Below are positions 23,124 to 30,962 of a DNA stretch of 43,251 nucleotides, piece by piece. The notes under the pieces were generated by a model. That model had not been told where the DNA came from. It was given only the letters and a program-made list of their open reading frames with translations, and did no database searches. Within the stretch, counting starts at the first letter, position 1. The number at the start of each line of letters is the position of its first letter. Made by a program: the position numbers and the translations under genes. Origin of the DNA: Ruminococcus sp. (GTDB taxonomy: Bacteria; Bacillota; Clostridia; Oscillospirales; Ruminococcaceae); contig NZ_JAFUAG010000012.1 in assembly GCF_017464355.1 (NCBI RefSeq), forward strand, positions 1-43,251, given 5' to 3'.

Positions 23124-24283
23124 CACACACCCTCCCTGCGGACTATTTTTCCGTTTATCATAACAAGTGCGGGGCTGCTCATGACCTCAAAGGGCGAGCC
23201 TGCAAACAGGGTCAGGTCAGCGTCCTTGCCTGTTTCCACCGAGCCTGTCCTGTCAAAGATACGGGCTATCCTGGCGGGGGTGCAGGTCACTGCCTTCAGC
23301 CCGTCATAGAAACTCAGCCCATGCTTTATGCATACCCCTACGGATATGGGCAGGTACTCTATGGGCACCTCGGAATGGTCGGTACACACCGCCACCTCCA
23401 GCCCGTGCTTTTTAAGAATTGCAGCATTTGCAGGAGAAAGATTGGCCATCTCGGGCTTGCACCTGTCGCATATCACAGGCCCCACCACACAGCTTGCCTT
23501 TTCCTCCGCCAGTTCATCGGCGATAAGGTGGCCGTCGGTGCAGTGGATAAGGGTGTAGTCCAGGCCGAACTCGTTCGCTATGCGCACCGCCGTAAAGATA
23601 TCATCTGCACGGTGGCAGTGGAAATGTGCCGTTACCTCCTTTTTCAGCAGAGGTATCAGCGCCTCCATGGAGCTGTCGTGGTCGGGCAGGTCGCTTTCGC
23701 TCTCCGCCTGCTCGGTGTCCCGCAGGTAGCGCTGTGCCTTGCGGAGATTATCCCGTATTATGCTTGCCACGGCCATTCTCGTCACAGGGGACTGCTCGTG
23801 ATCCATATAAGTCAGCTTGGGGTTCTCGCCCATGGCAAACTTCATGCCCACGGTCTTTACTATCATCTTGTCGATGCGCCTGCCCTCGGTCTTTATGGCG
23901 GTGATAGCCCCTGCTATGGGGTTTGTTGACCCCGGGGAAACTATAACGGTAGTCACCCCCGCCTGCCTTGCCATTTCAAAGGAATAGTCTGCGGGGTTTA
24001 TGCCGTCTATTATCCTCAGCTGAGGTGTGCAGGGGTCAAACTCCTCGTTCAGGTCCTCACCCTCAATGCCTACCCCCGCGCAGGTCAGCCCCATGTGGGT
24101 GTGGGCATCGATGAACCCGGGGTAAAGGCTCTTGCCCTGCCCGTCGATATCATCAGCTTCCACGCAGGCGGGCTCACCCTCCCCCACAGCGGTGATACGG
24201 CCGTTTTCCACGGTAACATAGCCATTTTCGATGATATGCTCATCATCGTCCATGGTGTATATCTTAACATTTCTGATTATCAT
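23123..24283 (-). CDS. Amidohydrolase family protein
   Basis: 386-aa cytoplasmic metal-dependent hydrolase of the imidazolonepropionase/adenine deaminase-like superfamily. Metal ligands are in DAHTHMG near residue 62, HFHCHRADDI near 218, LIHCTDG near 243 and VCTDHSE near 297. The N-terminal beta-domain (MIIRNVKIYTMDDDEHIIEN) and C-terminal GKDADLTLFAGSPFEV are typical. Many Clostridia carry this type as an imidazolonepropionase-like hydrolase, but with no histidine-degradation genes nearby the substrate is open. It has its own promoter and overlaps rsmI by 3 nt. Confidence 0.88.
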   Translation of the reverse strand: MIIRNVKIYTMDDDEHIIENGYVTVENGRITAVGEGEPACVEADDIDGQGKSLYPGFIDAHTHMGLTCAGVGIEGEDLNEEFDPCTPQLRIIDGINPADYSFEMARQAGVTTVIVSPGSTNPIAGAITAIKTEGRRIDKMIVKTVGMKFAMGENPKLTYMDHEQSPVTRMAVASIIRDNLRKAQRYLRDTEQAESESDLPDHDSSMEALIPLLKKEVTAHFHCHRADDIFTAVRIANEFGLDYTLIHCTDGHLIADELAEEKASCVVGPVICDRCKPEMANLSPANAAILKKHGLEVAVCTDHSEVPIEYLPISVGVCIKHGLSFYDGLKAVTCTPARIARIFDRTGSVETGKDADLTLFAGSPFEVMSSPALVMINGKIVRREGV

Positions 24284-24318
24284 GTTTTTCCTCCGAACTA
24301 TGTCTTATATTATAGTAC

Positions 24319-24347
24319 ATTATAACACATACCTTTTCATTTTGCAA
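24319..24347 (-). promoter_or_regulatory. Promoter of the amidohydrolase/rsmI operon
   Basis: Minus strand TTGCAA (24342-24347), 17-nt spacer, TATAAT (24319-24324). Confidence 0.75.
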
Positions 24348-24380
24348 GGGCGCAGACAGTTCTTCGGCTCTGCAAAATAT

Positions 24381-24436
24381 CTTGACCACATCTTGACTTT
24401 TTCTTGGCCGCTTTCTTGACTATTGGGTGTTATAAT
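24381..24436 (+). promoter_or_regulatory. Promoter with four helically phased TCTTGAC repeats, copy 2
   Basis: CTTGACC (24381), CTTGACT (24392), CTTGGCC (24403), CTTGACT (24415): periods 11, 11 and 12. TATAAT is at 24431-24436. The repeats are conserved relative to copy 1, while the 9 nt between the last repeat and the -10 differ. Confidence 0.7.
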
Positions 24437-24504
24437 GATATCAGAAAAGGGGAACAGAGAGTTCCAAAACAAAAAATAAAAAACATTTTTCGGAGGTCAT
24501 CACT

Positions 24505-24876
24505 ATGAAAAACAACACTATGAACAACAGAAACACATTCGTTATCCTGAACATTGTAACCGCAGTTTTGGCGGCTTGCTCCGCTTACGGTTTCTGCATT
24601 TCAAATGCAAAGGGCAATCACTGGGTACTGTTTGTTATACTGCTCGCTTTCGCAACAGATACAAACAAGATACTGGATAAGAAAGCAGAAAAGCTCAGCC
24701 TTATCGCAGGCAGCGCAGCAGCCCTGATAACAGCAGCACTGGTCATTTCTCAGGTGGGTTCAATGGTACTGAACATCAGGTACGCTTCGATAGTTTTCAT
24801 GGCAGGCGCAGCAGTTCTTCACGCCGCAATGGCATTTTTCGCCCTGGCAGGCAAGGCTGTGAAGTCGGCAGAGTAA
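24505..24876 (+). CDS. Four-helix membrane protein, paralog 2
   Basis: 123 aa, near-identical to the product of 12872-13243 in N-terminus (MKNNTMNNRNTFVILNI), second half (LSLIAGSAAALITAALVISQ) and C-terminus (GKAVKSAE). Differences cluster in the first two hydrophobic segments (for example CNHW/GNHW, AAGTNKISD/ATDTNKILD). GGAGG lies about 9 nt before the ATG. Unknown function; the shared phased repeats suggest that both copies answer the same regulator. Confidence 0.8.
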   Translation: MKNNTMNNRNTFVILNIVTAVLAACSAYGFCISNAKGNHWVLFVILLAFATDTNKILDKKAEKLSLIAGSAAALITAALVISQVGSMVLNIRYASIVFMAGAAVLHAAMAFFALAGKAVKSAE

Positions 24877-24890
24877 CAGACTTCCGAAAC

Positions 24891-24922
24891 AAAAAGGCGG
24901 TGCTTTGCGGCACCGCTTTTTT
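24891..24922 (+). terminator. Intrinsic terminator of membrane-protein paralog 2
   Basis: GCGGTGC-tttgcg-GCACCGC followed by TTTTTT; A-rich 5' flank. Confidence 0.9.
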
Positions 24923-24977
24923 GCTGCGGAAAATTTTACGAAAATATGCTGCAAATGATAATATTTTTTATCACATC

Positions 24978-25006
24978 TTGACAATATGTGATGCGTATGA
25001 TAAAAT
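24978..25006 (+). promoter_or_regulatory. Promoter of the GT2 gene
   Basis: TTGACA (24978-24983), 17-nt spacer, TAAAAT (25001-25006). CACATCTTGAC here resembles one unit of the phased TCTTGAC repeats, with ATATGTGATG following. Confidence 0.65.
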
Positions 25007-25049
25007 TATACTATATGTAGTATGTATTTCGGGAGAGGAGGTCTTTGTT

Positions 25050-25937
25050 ATGGTGCATCGTGTCAACAGCAATGTGGCGGGGTATGAACTGCCTAAGTAC
25101 AGCGTACTTATGTCGGTGTATGACAAGGAGCTTCCCGAGAACCTGAACCAGAGCCTGGAGTCTATGCTCAAGCAAAGCTATCCGCCCTCTGACTTCGTGC
25201 TGGTATGTGACGGCAAGCTGACCAACGAGCTGGAGGTCATAGTAAAATCTTTCCAGAACGAGTACAAGAAGATATTCAGGATAGTGAAGATAGACAAGAA
25301 CGTGGGGGCGGGCAAGGCCGTAAACAAGGGCATAAAGGCCTGCCGCTGCGAATATATAGTCCGTATGGACAGCGACGATGTATCAAAGCCCGACAGGTGC
25401 ATGAAGGAAATGCTTCTTTTTGCGGTCATGCCCGAGCTTGATATAGTAGGCAGCTTTGTGGAGGAGTTTGATGACGAGACCGACAAGACGGTGTCCCTGA
25501 AAAAGGTGCCGCTGGTGCAGAAGGACATACTCGCCTACTCAAAGCGCCGCAACCCCTTCAACCGTCAGACAGTGGCTTTCCGCAAAAGCAAGGCCATGGA
25601 GGTGGGGGGCTACAGCGACCTTAAGCTCTGCGAGGATTACGAGTTTGCCGTGCGTATGCTGGCAAACGGTGCAGTGGGGCAGAACATACCCGAGGTGCTG
25701 GTGCGCTACCGTGTCAGCGAGAACACCCCCGAGATACGCCGCAGCTGGCGGCTGACAAAGGGCTTTATGGCGGTGCGCTGGAAGCTTTTTACCGAGGGTT
25801 ACATAGGTTTCAGGGATTTCTTCCCGCCCTGCTTTTTACAGCTCATGCTGTTCATACTTCCCATGAGGTTCACAAGATGGTTCTACAGGAAATTCCTGCG
25901 TGACACCAAGATAAAGCCGCCCACGGCGGAGATCTGA
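25050..25937 (+). CDS. Family 2 glycosyltransferase
   Basis: 295 aa from ATG 25050, with GGAGG 9 nt upstream. GT-A fold: KYSVLMSVYDKELPENLNQS opens the nucleotide-sugar binding domain, VCDGKL is near residue 55, the DxD-type metal motif is in RMDSDDVSKPDR near 110, and CEDYEFAVRML near 200 supplies the catalytic ED pair. The pattern is that of EpsE/LgtA-like transferases acting on capsule, exopolysaccharide or glycoprotein glycans. No membrane segment is long enough to call with confidence. Stands alone, so acceptor and donor cannot be inferred. Confidence 0.9.
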   Translation: MVHRVNSNVAGYELPKYSVLMSVYDKELPENLNQSLESMLKQSYPPSDFVLVCDGKLTNELEVIVKSFQNEYKKIFRIVKIDKNVGAGKAVNKGIKACRCEYIVRMDSDDVSKPDRCMKEMLLFAVMPELDIVGSFVEEFDDETDKTVSLKKVPLVQKDILAYSKRRNPFNRQTVAFRKSKAMEVGGYSDLKLCEDYEFAVRMLANGAVGQNIPEVLVRYRVSENTPEIRRSWRLTKGFMAVRWKLFTEGYIGFRDFFPPCFLQLMLFILPMRFTRWFYRKFLRDTKIKPPTAEI

Positions 25938-26061
25938 TAATTCATGATCCATAATTATGTGCGGGGCGCGGGTCTTGCTTTTTATGGCGGACTTTGTCTG
26001 CGCCGCAGGTGAGCATATACAATGATTGGTCAAATGGAGAATAAGGGTAAGTAAACAGGAA

Positions 26062-26125
26062 AGCGGAGAGTGTCCGCTGCTGTTGCTATATATGGAAAAA
26101 GCTGTGCCTGCATAGGGTGGCAGGC
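26062..26125 (+). promoter_or_regulatory. Two hairpins in the mannanase leader
   Basis: AGCGGA/TCCGCT (26062-26078) and GCCTGC/GCAGGC (26106-26125), the second ending about 10 nt before the GGAGGG ribosome binding site. No matching promoter was identified with confidence. Possible translational control; weak. Confidence 0.3.
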
Positions 26126-26145
26126 GGCTTATGGAGGGTATATTT

Positions 26146-27810
26146 ATGAAAAACGACAGAAAAAAAATGCTTGCGCTCGCACTTGCACTGACGATGAGCG
26201 CAGGGCTGTTCGGCTGCGGTGAAAATGGCGGCAAGGACAGCAGCAAGTCCGACAGCAAGACAGACAGCAGCTCTGAAAGCAAGGCCGAAACCAAGGAGAA
26301 AGAGCCTGTGGTGGAAACTACGGGGGATTTTGACCTCTCCGACTTTACCTCTGAGTACGATGTGCCCGAGGACTTCAGCCTTGAATTAGAGGCTGAAACA
26401 GGGGAAATGCTGGGGCAGGCCTTCGTAATGGACAAGACCTTTGCGGGAGATTTCTCGGGGGAGGGCTATGTGGCCATACCCGAGCAGGGCGATGAAGTCA
26501 CCTTTGAGGTGGAGCTGCCTGCAAAGGGAAGCTATGATATCGTCATGAACCTGGCCACCGACAACAAGGGCTCCAATAACCTCATAACCGTTGACGGCAA
26601 TGCGGCAGTAAAGTTCATATCTGATGAGCCCAAGTTTGCTGAGGTAAAGGCTGAAAGTGTCCTGATAGAGGGGGGCAAACACACCATAGGCGTGCGGGGC
26701 GATACAGGGCATATCTACCTTGATACCGTGAAGATAGTTCCCGCCCCCCCTGTTGACCTGACACAGTTTGAGGTCACAGCAGACCTCTGCAACCCCAATG
26801 CCAGCGACAATGCGAAAAGGCTTTACAGCTTCCTGAGGGCCTGCTACGGAAAGTACACCATATCAGGCCAGTATTCGGGGGACAATGACGGCAAGGACAG
26901 CCGTGAGTTCAAGGAGATAGAAAAGCGTACAGGCGAGCGCCCTGCTATTCTGGGTCTTGATGTCATGGCGCTGGGCATATCCACTAAGATAGACCACCAG
27001 GCAGGGGGCGGCGACATGGTGCCTCTGCAGGCCATGGACTGGTACAACAATGAGAACGGCATAGTTACCATTTGCTGGCACTGGCACGCTCCCGCCCAGT
27101 ACCTTGAAGTCAACGGCCAGCCCTGGTGGAGGGGCTTCTATACCGACAGCACCAGCTTTGACCTGGGCAAGGCCATGAGTGGTGAGGACAAGGAGGGCTA
27201 CGACGCTATCGTGGCTGAACTTGACAATATGGCAGAACAGCTGAAACCTCTGGCAGAGGCTGATGTTCCTATCCTCTGGCGGCCGCTGCACGAAGCCGCA
27301 GGCGACCCCAAATACCCGGGAAATGCCTGGTTCTGGTGGGGCGCATCGGGCAAGAACGCCTACCTTGACCTCTATAAACTCATGTATGACAAATTCGTAA
27401 ACGAGTACCACCTTGATAACCTGATATGGGTGTGGAACGCACAAAATCAGGATTGGTACCCGGGGGACGAATACGTTGATATCGTAGGCTATGACTGCTA
27501 CCCTGCGGAGAGGGACAGTTCTTCCCAGAAGGACAAGTTTGAATTCCTGGCAGAATGCTCGCCCACTCACAGCAAGATAATAGCCGAGACCGAGAACGGT
27601 GCTATGTTCGACCCCGATGCTGCTTTCAACGAGGGTACAAGATGGTCATTCTTCGCTACCTGGAACGGTGAGTTCACCCTGAAGGACAAGCAGCTTTCCG
27701 ACCAGTACACCACCTTTGAGATGTGGGATAAGATCTATTCCAGCGACAGGGTGCTGACCCTGTCCGAGCTGCCCGACCTGAAATGCTGGCCGATAGATAT
27801 CGATTCATGA
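26146..27810 (+). CDS. GH26 beta-mannanase lipoprotein with N-terminal CBM
   Basis: 554-aa surface-anchored endo-beta-1,4-mannanase. ATG 26146 has GGAGGG upstream. The signal peptide ends in lipobox LFGC (Cys24), followed by a Ser/Lys/Asp linker. A CBM35-like beta-sandwich (about 78-198, SLELEAETGEMLGQAFVMDK to GHIYLDTVKI) precedes the GH26 domain (about 215-550): SGQYSGDNDGKDSREF at its start, WHWHAPAQY, the acid/base Glu383 in WRPLHEAAGD, and the nucleophile Glu in IIAETENG near 481. No dockerin, so it would work at the cell surface on mannan, galactomannan or glucomannan rather than in the cellulosome. Monocistronic. Confidence 0.93.
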   Translation: MKNDRKKMLALALALTMSAGLFGCGENGGKDSSKSDSKTDSSSESKAETKEKEPVVETTGDFDLSDFTSEYDVPEDFSLELEAETGEMLGQAFVMDKTFAGDFSGEGYVAIPEQGDEVTFEVELPAKGSYDIVMNLATDNKGSNNLITVDGNAAVKFISDEPKFAEVKAESVLIEGGKHTIGVRGDTGHIYLDTVKIVPAPPVDLTQFEVTADLCNPNASDNAKRLYSFLRACYGKYTISGQYSGDNDGKDSREFKEIEKRTGERPAILGLDVMALGISTKIDHQAGGGDMVPLQAMDWYNNENGIVTICWHWHAPAQYLEVNGQPWWRGFYTDSTSFDLGKAMSGEDKEGYDAIVAELDNMAEQLKPLAEADVPILWRPLHEAAGDPKYPGNAWFWWGASGKNAYLDLYKLMYDKFVNEYHLDNLIWVWNAQNQDWYPGDEYVDIVGYDCYPAERDSSSQKDKFEFLAECSPTHSKIIAETENGAMFDPDAAFNEGTRWSFFATWNGEFTLKDKQLSDQYTTFEMWDKIYSSDRVLTLSELPDLKCWPIDIDS

Positions 27811-27894
27811 TCCACAATTGCGCGGCAGACATGGTGAGAGTTCAGGCATAGTCCCGCGAAACTATGAAACTGTATGACCGATAAGAACAGCAAG

Positions 27895-27928
27895 GCGGCT
27901 GACCTATTTTGGGGCAGCCGCTTTTTTT
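27895..27928 (+). terminator. Intrinsic terminator of the mannanase gene
   Basis: GCGGCTG-N13-CAGCCGC followed by TTTTTTT. Confidence 0.9.
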
Positions 27929-27983
27929 GCCGCCGAATAAATGCCTGTCCGTCAAAAACACAACATTAACTCTTTTAAAAATT

Positions 27984-27998
27984 ATGACCATTGGTCAT
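27984..27998. promoter_or_regulatory. Palindromic operator O1
   Basis: ATGACC-ATT-GGTCAT, 15 bp, centred about 16 nt upstream of the -35 box. It has the same core as O2. The shape is that of a TetR-family operator. Confidence 0.6.
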
Positions 27999-28006
27999 TT
28001 TGATGA

Positions 28007-28035
28007 TTGACAGGCCGTCGTTTTTGTGCTATCAT
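28007..28035 (+). promoter_or_regulatory. Promoter flanked by two palindromic operators
   Basis: TTGACA (28007-28012), 17-nt spacer, TATCAT (28030-28035). Start expected near 28041, inside O2. The next gene on this strand is atpI, 220 nt downstream. Confidence 0.75.
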
Positions 28036-28040
28036 ATAGG

Positions 28041-28067
28041 CTATAAATGACCGTTGGTCATTTATAG
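28041..28067. promoter_or_regulatory. Palindromic operator O2 (27 bp)
   Basis: Perfect half-sites CTATAAATGACC and GGTCATTTATAG separated by GTT. It covers the transcription start, ideal for repression. No regulator gene is adjacent. Confidence 0.7.
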
Positions 28068-28142
28068 GTAAATTTGGTTCTTTGCGCCTTAGAAACTTTT
28101 GTTAACAAATTGTAAAATTTAAGGCGGTAACTTGAAAACCCC

Positions 28143-28171
28143 TTTAAAAATATTGTAAAAGATGGTATAAT
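28143..28171 (+). promoter_or_regulatory. Possible second promoter of the atp operon
   Basis: TTTAAA (28143-28148), 17-nt spacer, TATAAT (28166-28171). The -10 is perfect and the -35 weak. Between the two promoters lies an inverted repeat CGCCTTA (28085) / TAAGGCG (about 28120). Confidence 0.5.
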
Positions 28172-28262
28172 CAACTTGTATGTGCTGAATTGTTCAGCTT
28201 GACCCGTAATGCCCCTATTTGAGGGCATATGACCACCTGTGACCGAAAGGCGGAGATCAGTC

Positions 28263-28670
28263 TTGAAAAACAGCGGAGATAAAGCGCTTTCGGGAAAAAA
28301 TGCAGGGGTAACACGGCCGCTGCTGAATAAGATATACAAGTGGGGCGCAGTGCTGACAGCTGCCTGCTTCGCGGTGACTTTGCTGTGGGGCTTTCAGGTG
28401 AGCCAGCTGCTGGGCTTCGGGCTGGGATATGCCTTTATGTGCGGCCAGTTTGAATACTTCGGGCGGTGCTGTGAAAGCGCTGTCAGGCTGGACAGAAAGT
28501 CCGCCGTGCGCAAAATGCGGCTCTGCTACGCACTGAGGATGACGGCGCTGGTGATACTCAGCTGTACTGCGGCATATACGGGATATGCAAACTTTACTGG
28601 GATACTGATACCTCAGCTGTTCCCGAAGATAATACTTACAGCCGATCAGTTCATCGGCAGGAAAGGATAG
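28263..28670 (+). CDS. atpI: ATP synthase subunit I-like membrane protein
   Basis: 135 aa if started at TTG 28263, which has GGCGGAG 8 nt upstream; a GTG at 28239 lacks a site. Four hydrophobic segments are visible: WGAVLTAACFAVTLLWGF, LLGFGLGYAFMCG, MTALVILSCTAAYTGYA and GILIPQLFPKIILTA. Position directly before atpB and this topology fit AtpI/UncI, which assists assembly of the c-ring and is poorly conserved in sequence. Identification rests mainly on location. Confidence 0.7.
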   Translation: MKNSGDKALSGKNAGVTRPLLNKIYKWGAVLTAACFAVTLLWGFQVSQLLGFGLGYAFMCGQFEYFGRCCESAVRLDRKSAVRKMRLCYALRMTALVILSCTAAYTGYANFTGILIPQLFPKIILTADQFIGRKG

Positions 28671-28676
28671 GCGTTT

Positions 28677-29402
28677 ATGGAAGGATTAGGCGACGGCCCT
28701 AAGATCGTCTTTACGATAGGCCCCCTCATTTTCACGGAAACTGTGGTAATGGGCTGGCTGATAATAGTTGTGGTGACACTGCTGTGTCTGTGGCTGACAA
28801 AGGGCCTTAAAAAGAAGCCCGAGAGCAAAAAGCAGATAGTCGCTGAAATGTTCGTGGGCTTTGTGAACAACATGGTAAAAACGTCCATGGGCGAAAAAAT
28901 GATGTACTATGCACCCTACATAGCCGCACTGCTGGTGTCGGCGGTGCTGGGCGCACTGATAAGCATGGTGGGTCTGCGGTCGATGACGGCGGATATCAAC
29001 GTTACTGCGGCCTGGGCTTTCGTGACCTTTGCCCTCATTACGTTCCACAAGATAAAGGCCAACGGCTTCCTGGGATACCTCAAGGGATTTGGCCAGCCTG
29101 TGGCTTTCATACTTCCCCTCAACCTTATAAGTGAGATAGCTACTCCCGCTTCCATGGCTTTCCGTCTTTTCGGTAACGTGGCAGGCGGCATGGTAATAAC
29201 AGGTCTGCTCTATGCAGCCCTGGGCAACGCTTCCGAGGCGCTGCACCTGCACTTCGAGTTCGGCTCATGGGCACTCAGCGTGCTACAGGTAGGTATACCT
29301 GCGGTGCTGAGTATCTACTTCGACCTGTTCTCAGGCTGCATACAAGCTTACATATTCTCGACCCTTACTATGGTCAACGTTGCGGCAGCGGCTGAGGAAT
29401 AA
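28677..29402 (+). CDS. atpB: ATP synthase F0 subunit a
   Basis: 241-aa integral membrane stator subunit that forms the ion half-channels facing the c-ring. The essential Arg is in ASMAFRLFGNVAGGMVITGL (near residue 165), and the last helices hold GIPAVLSIYFDLFSGCIQAYIFSTLTMVNV, the canonical end of subunit a. Start ATG 28677, 6 nt after the atpI stop, with AAAGGA upstream. Confidence 0.95.
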   Translation: MEGLGDGPKIVFTIGPLIFTETVVMGWLIIVVVTLLCLWLTKGLKKKPESKKQIVAEMFVGFVNNMVKTSMGEKMMYYAPYIAALLVSAVLGALISMVGLRSMTADINVTAAWAFVTFALITFHKIKANGFLGYLKGFGQPVAFILPLNLISEIATPASMAFRLFGNVAGGMVITGLLYAALGNASEALHLHFEFGSWALSVLQVGIPAVLSIYFDLFSGCIQAYIFSTLTMVNVAAAAEE

Positions 29403-29405
29403 GCT

Positions 29406-29462
29406 ATGGCGCTGTTCGGCGGAAATATGAAGCCGCAAAAAGGCGAGCCCGATGGTGTCTGA
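29406..29462 (+). CDS. Possible 18-aa peptide between atpB and atpE
   Basis: MALFGGNMKPQKGEPDGV, preceded by GAGGAA at the end of atpB with a suitable 6-7 nt spacing. It may only be the remnant of intergenic sequence; no homolog known to me. Confidence 0.2.
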   Translation: MALFGGNMKPQKGEPDGV

Positions 29463-29501
29463 TAAAAAAAGTTTAGTTGCGCAGAAAACTGCGATAAATA
29501 A

Positions 29502-29795
<294 letters not shown>

Positions 29796-29846
29796 TAATT
29801 ATTCACGGGATAAGTACAGCGGATCAATAAGAGGGAGGTTTTGCAG

Positions 29847-30362
29847 ATGATAATGTCAGCAGGAGATGTAACGGATTTTCTGTCCATAAATCTCACTACC
29901 ATTATCGCCACATGGCTCAACCTGCTCATACTGTTCCTGGTGCTGAAGCACTTCCTGTTCGACAAGGTGAACAAGGTCATGGAAGACAGGAAGAACGAGG
30001 TCGCAGAGACCTACAAGAAGGCTGATGAGGCTGAGGAACGCGCAAAACAGCTGGAGCAGGAGTACGAGCAGCGCATAAGCGGCGCAAAGGAAGAATCTGC
30101 ACGGATAATACAGGCCGCTACCCGCAAGGCACAGCAGAGGAGCGATGAGATGATCGCAGATGCCAAGGTAGAGGCTAAGGGTATAACCGAGCAGGCAAGA
30201 AACGAGATCGAGCGCGAGAAGAAGATCGCAGTGAACAAGATAAAGGACGATATCACCGATATCGCATTCCAGGCGGCGCAGGCTGTTATTGAGAAAGACC
30301 TGTCCGGCGAGGATAACGAGAGGCTGATAAGCGAGTTCATCGACAACGTGGGTGAAGGCTGA
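29847..30362 (+). CDS. atpF: ATP synthase F0 subunit b
   Basis: 171-aa peripheral stalk subunit: one N-terminal membrane helix (TIIATWLNLLILFLVLKHFL) and a long charged coiled coil rich in Glu/Lys/Ala, with EERAKQLEQEYEQRISGAKE and the end DLSGEDNERLISEFIDNVGE. ATG 29847 with GAGGGAGG 8 nt upstream. Stop overlaps the atpH start (TGATG). Confidence 0.95.
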   Translation: MIMSAGDVTDFLSINLTTIIATWLNLLILFLVLKHFLFDKVNKVMEDRKNEVAETYKKADEAEERAKQLEQEYEQRISGAKEESARIIQAATRKAQQRSDEMIADAKVEAKGITEQARNEIEREKKIAVNKIKDDITDIAFQAAQAVIEKDLSGEDNERLISEFIDNVGEG

Positions 30363-30910
30363 TGGCTGAAACGATTGGCAAGGTGTACAGCACTGCACTG
30401 TTCGAGCTTTGTAACGAGCAGGGCAGCCTCGACAGGGTCTTCGGGGATTTTACGGAATTCTCTGAGCTGATGTCGGGGGAGGACTGCGCTGATTACATAA
30501 AGTTCCTGTCATCGCCCCTTATCTCGGGCAGCGAGAAGGCCGAGAGCCTGAAGGCTGTTTTCGGTGATAAGATAGAGGGGCTGCTGCTGGATTTTCTCTG
30601 CCTGGTGACAGAGAAGAACCGTGCGGACAGGCTGGAAGAGATCTACGCAGAGTTCCGCAGGATGTACAATGATGAAAAGAATATACTGGAGGTCACTGCC
30701 GTTACCGCAGTTCCCCTGTCGGCAGAGCTGAGAAAGCGTCTGACCGACAAGCTGGGCAAGACCACAGGCAGGAGCATAGTGCTGACCGAGCAGGTGGATA
30801 AGTCCATAATAGGCGGCATGATAGTCCGCTACGGCAATACCGAGCTGGATTCCAGCGTGAAGACCAGGCTTGATGACCTCAAGGCAAAGATAACGGGAAC
30901 GATAGCGTAG
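30362..30910 (+). CDS. atpH: ATP synthase F1 subunit delta
   Basis: 182-aa stalk subunit linking b to the alpha3beta3 head. Family hallmarks are GKVYSTALFELCNEQGSLDR at the start, LLLDFLCLVTEKNRADRLEE, VTAVPLSAELRKRLTDKLG, and the C-terminal IIGGMIVRYGNTELDSSVKT-x-LDDL signature. The ATG overlaps the atpF stop, so translation is coupled. Confidence 0.96.
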   Translation: MAETIGKVYSTALFELCNEQGSLDRVFGDFTEFSELMSGEDCADYIKFLSSPLISGSEKAESLKAVFGDKIEGLLLDFLCLVTEKNRADRLEEIYAEFRRMYNDEKNILEVTAVTAVPLSAELRKRLTDKLGKTTGRSIVLTEQVDKSIIGGMIVRYGNTELDSSVKTRLDDLKAKITGTIA

Positions 30911-30962
30911 CGTTCAGCGCTTACGGCAATAATGAAGATCATACGGAAGGGAACGGAAAATT

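Larger units (their letters stand above)
24374..24922 (+). repeat. Duplicated segment, copy 2
   Basis: Inverted near-copy of 12827-13373, extending from the upstream phased repeats through the terminator. The two copies flank an 11-kb interval holding dnaE, the transglutaminase cluster and rsmI. Confidence 0.85.

Noticed and set aside
28080-28125. Second Rex site (TTTGTTAACAAA) upstream of atpI
   Set aside because: The half-sites are fused with no 4-nt centre, so the spacing does not fit Rex. It is more likely the apex of an AT-rich inverted repeat.
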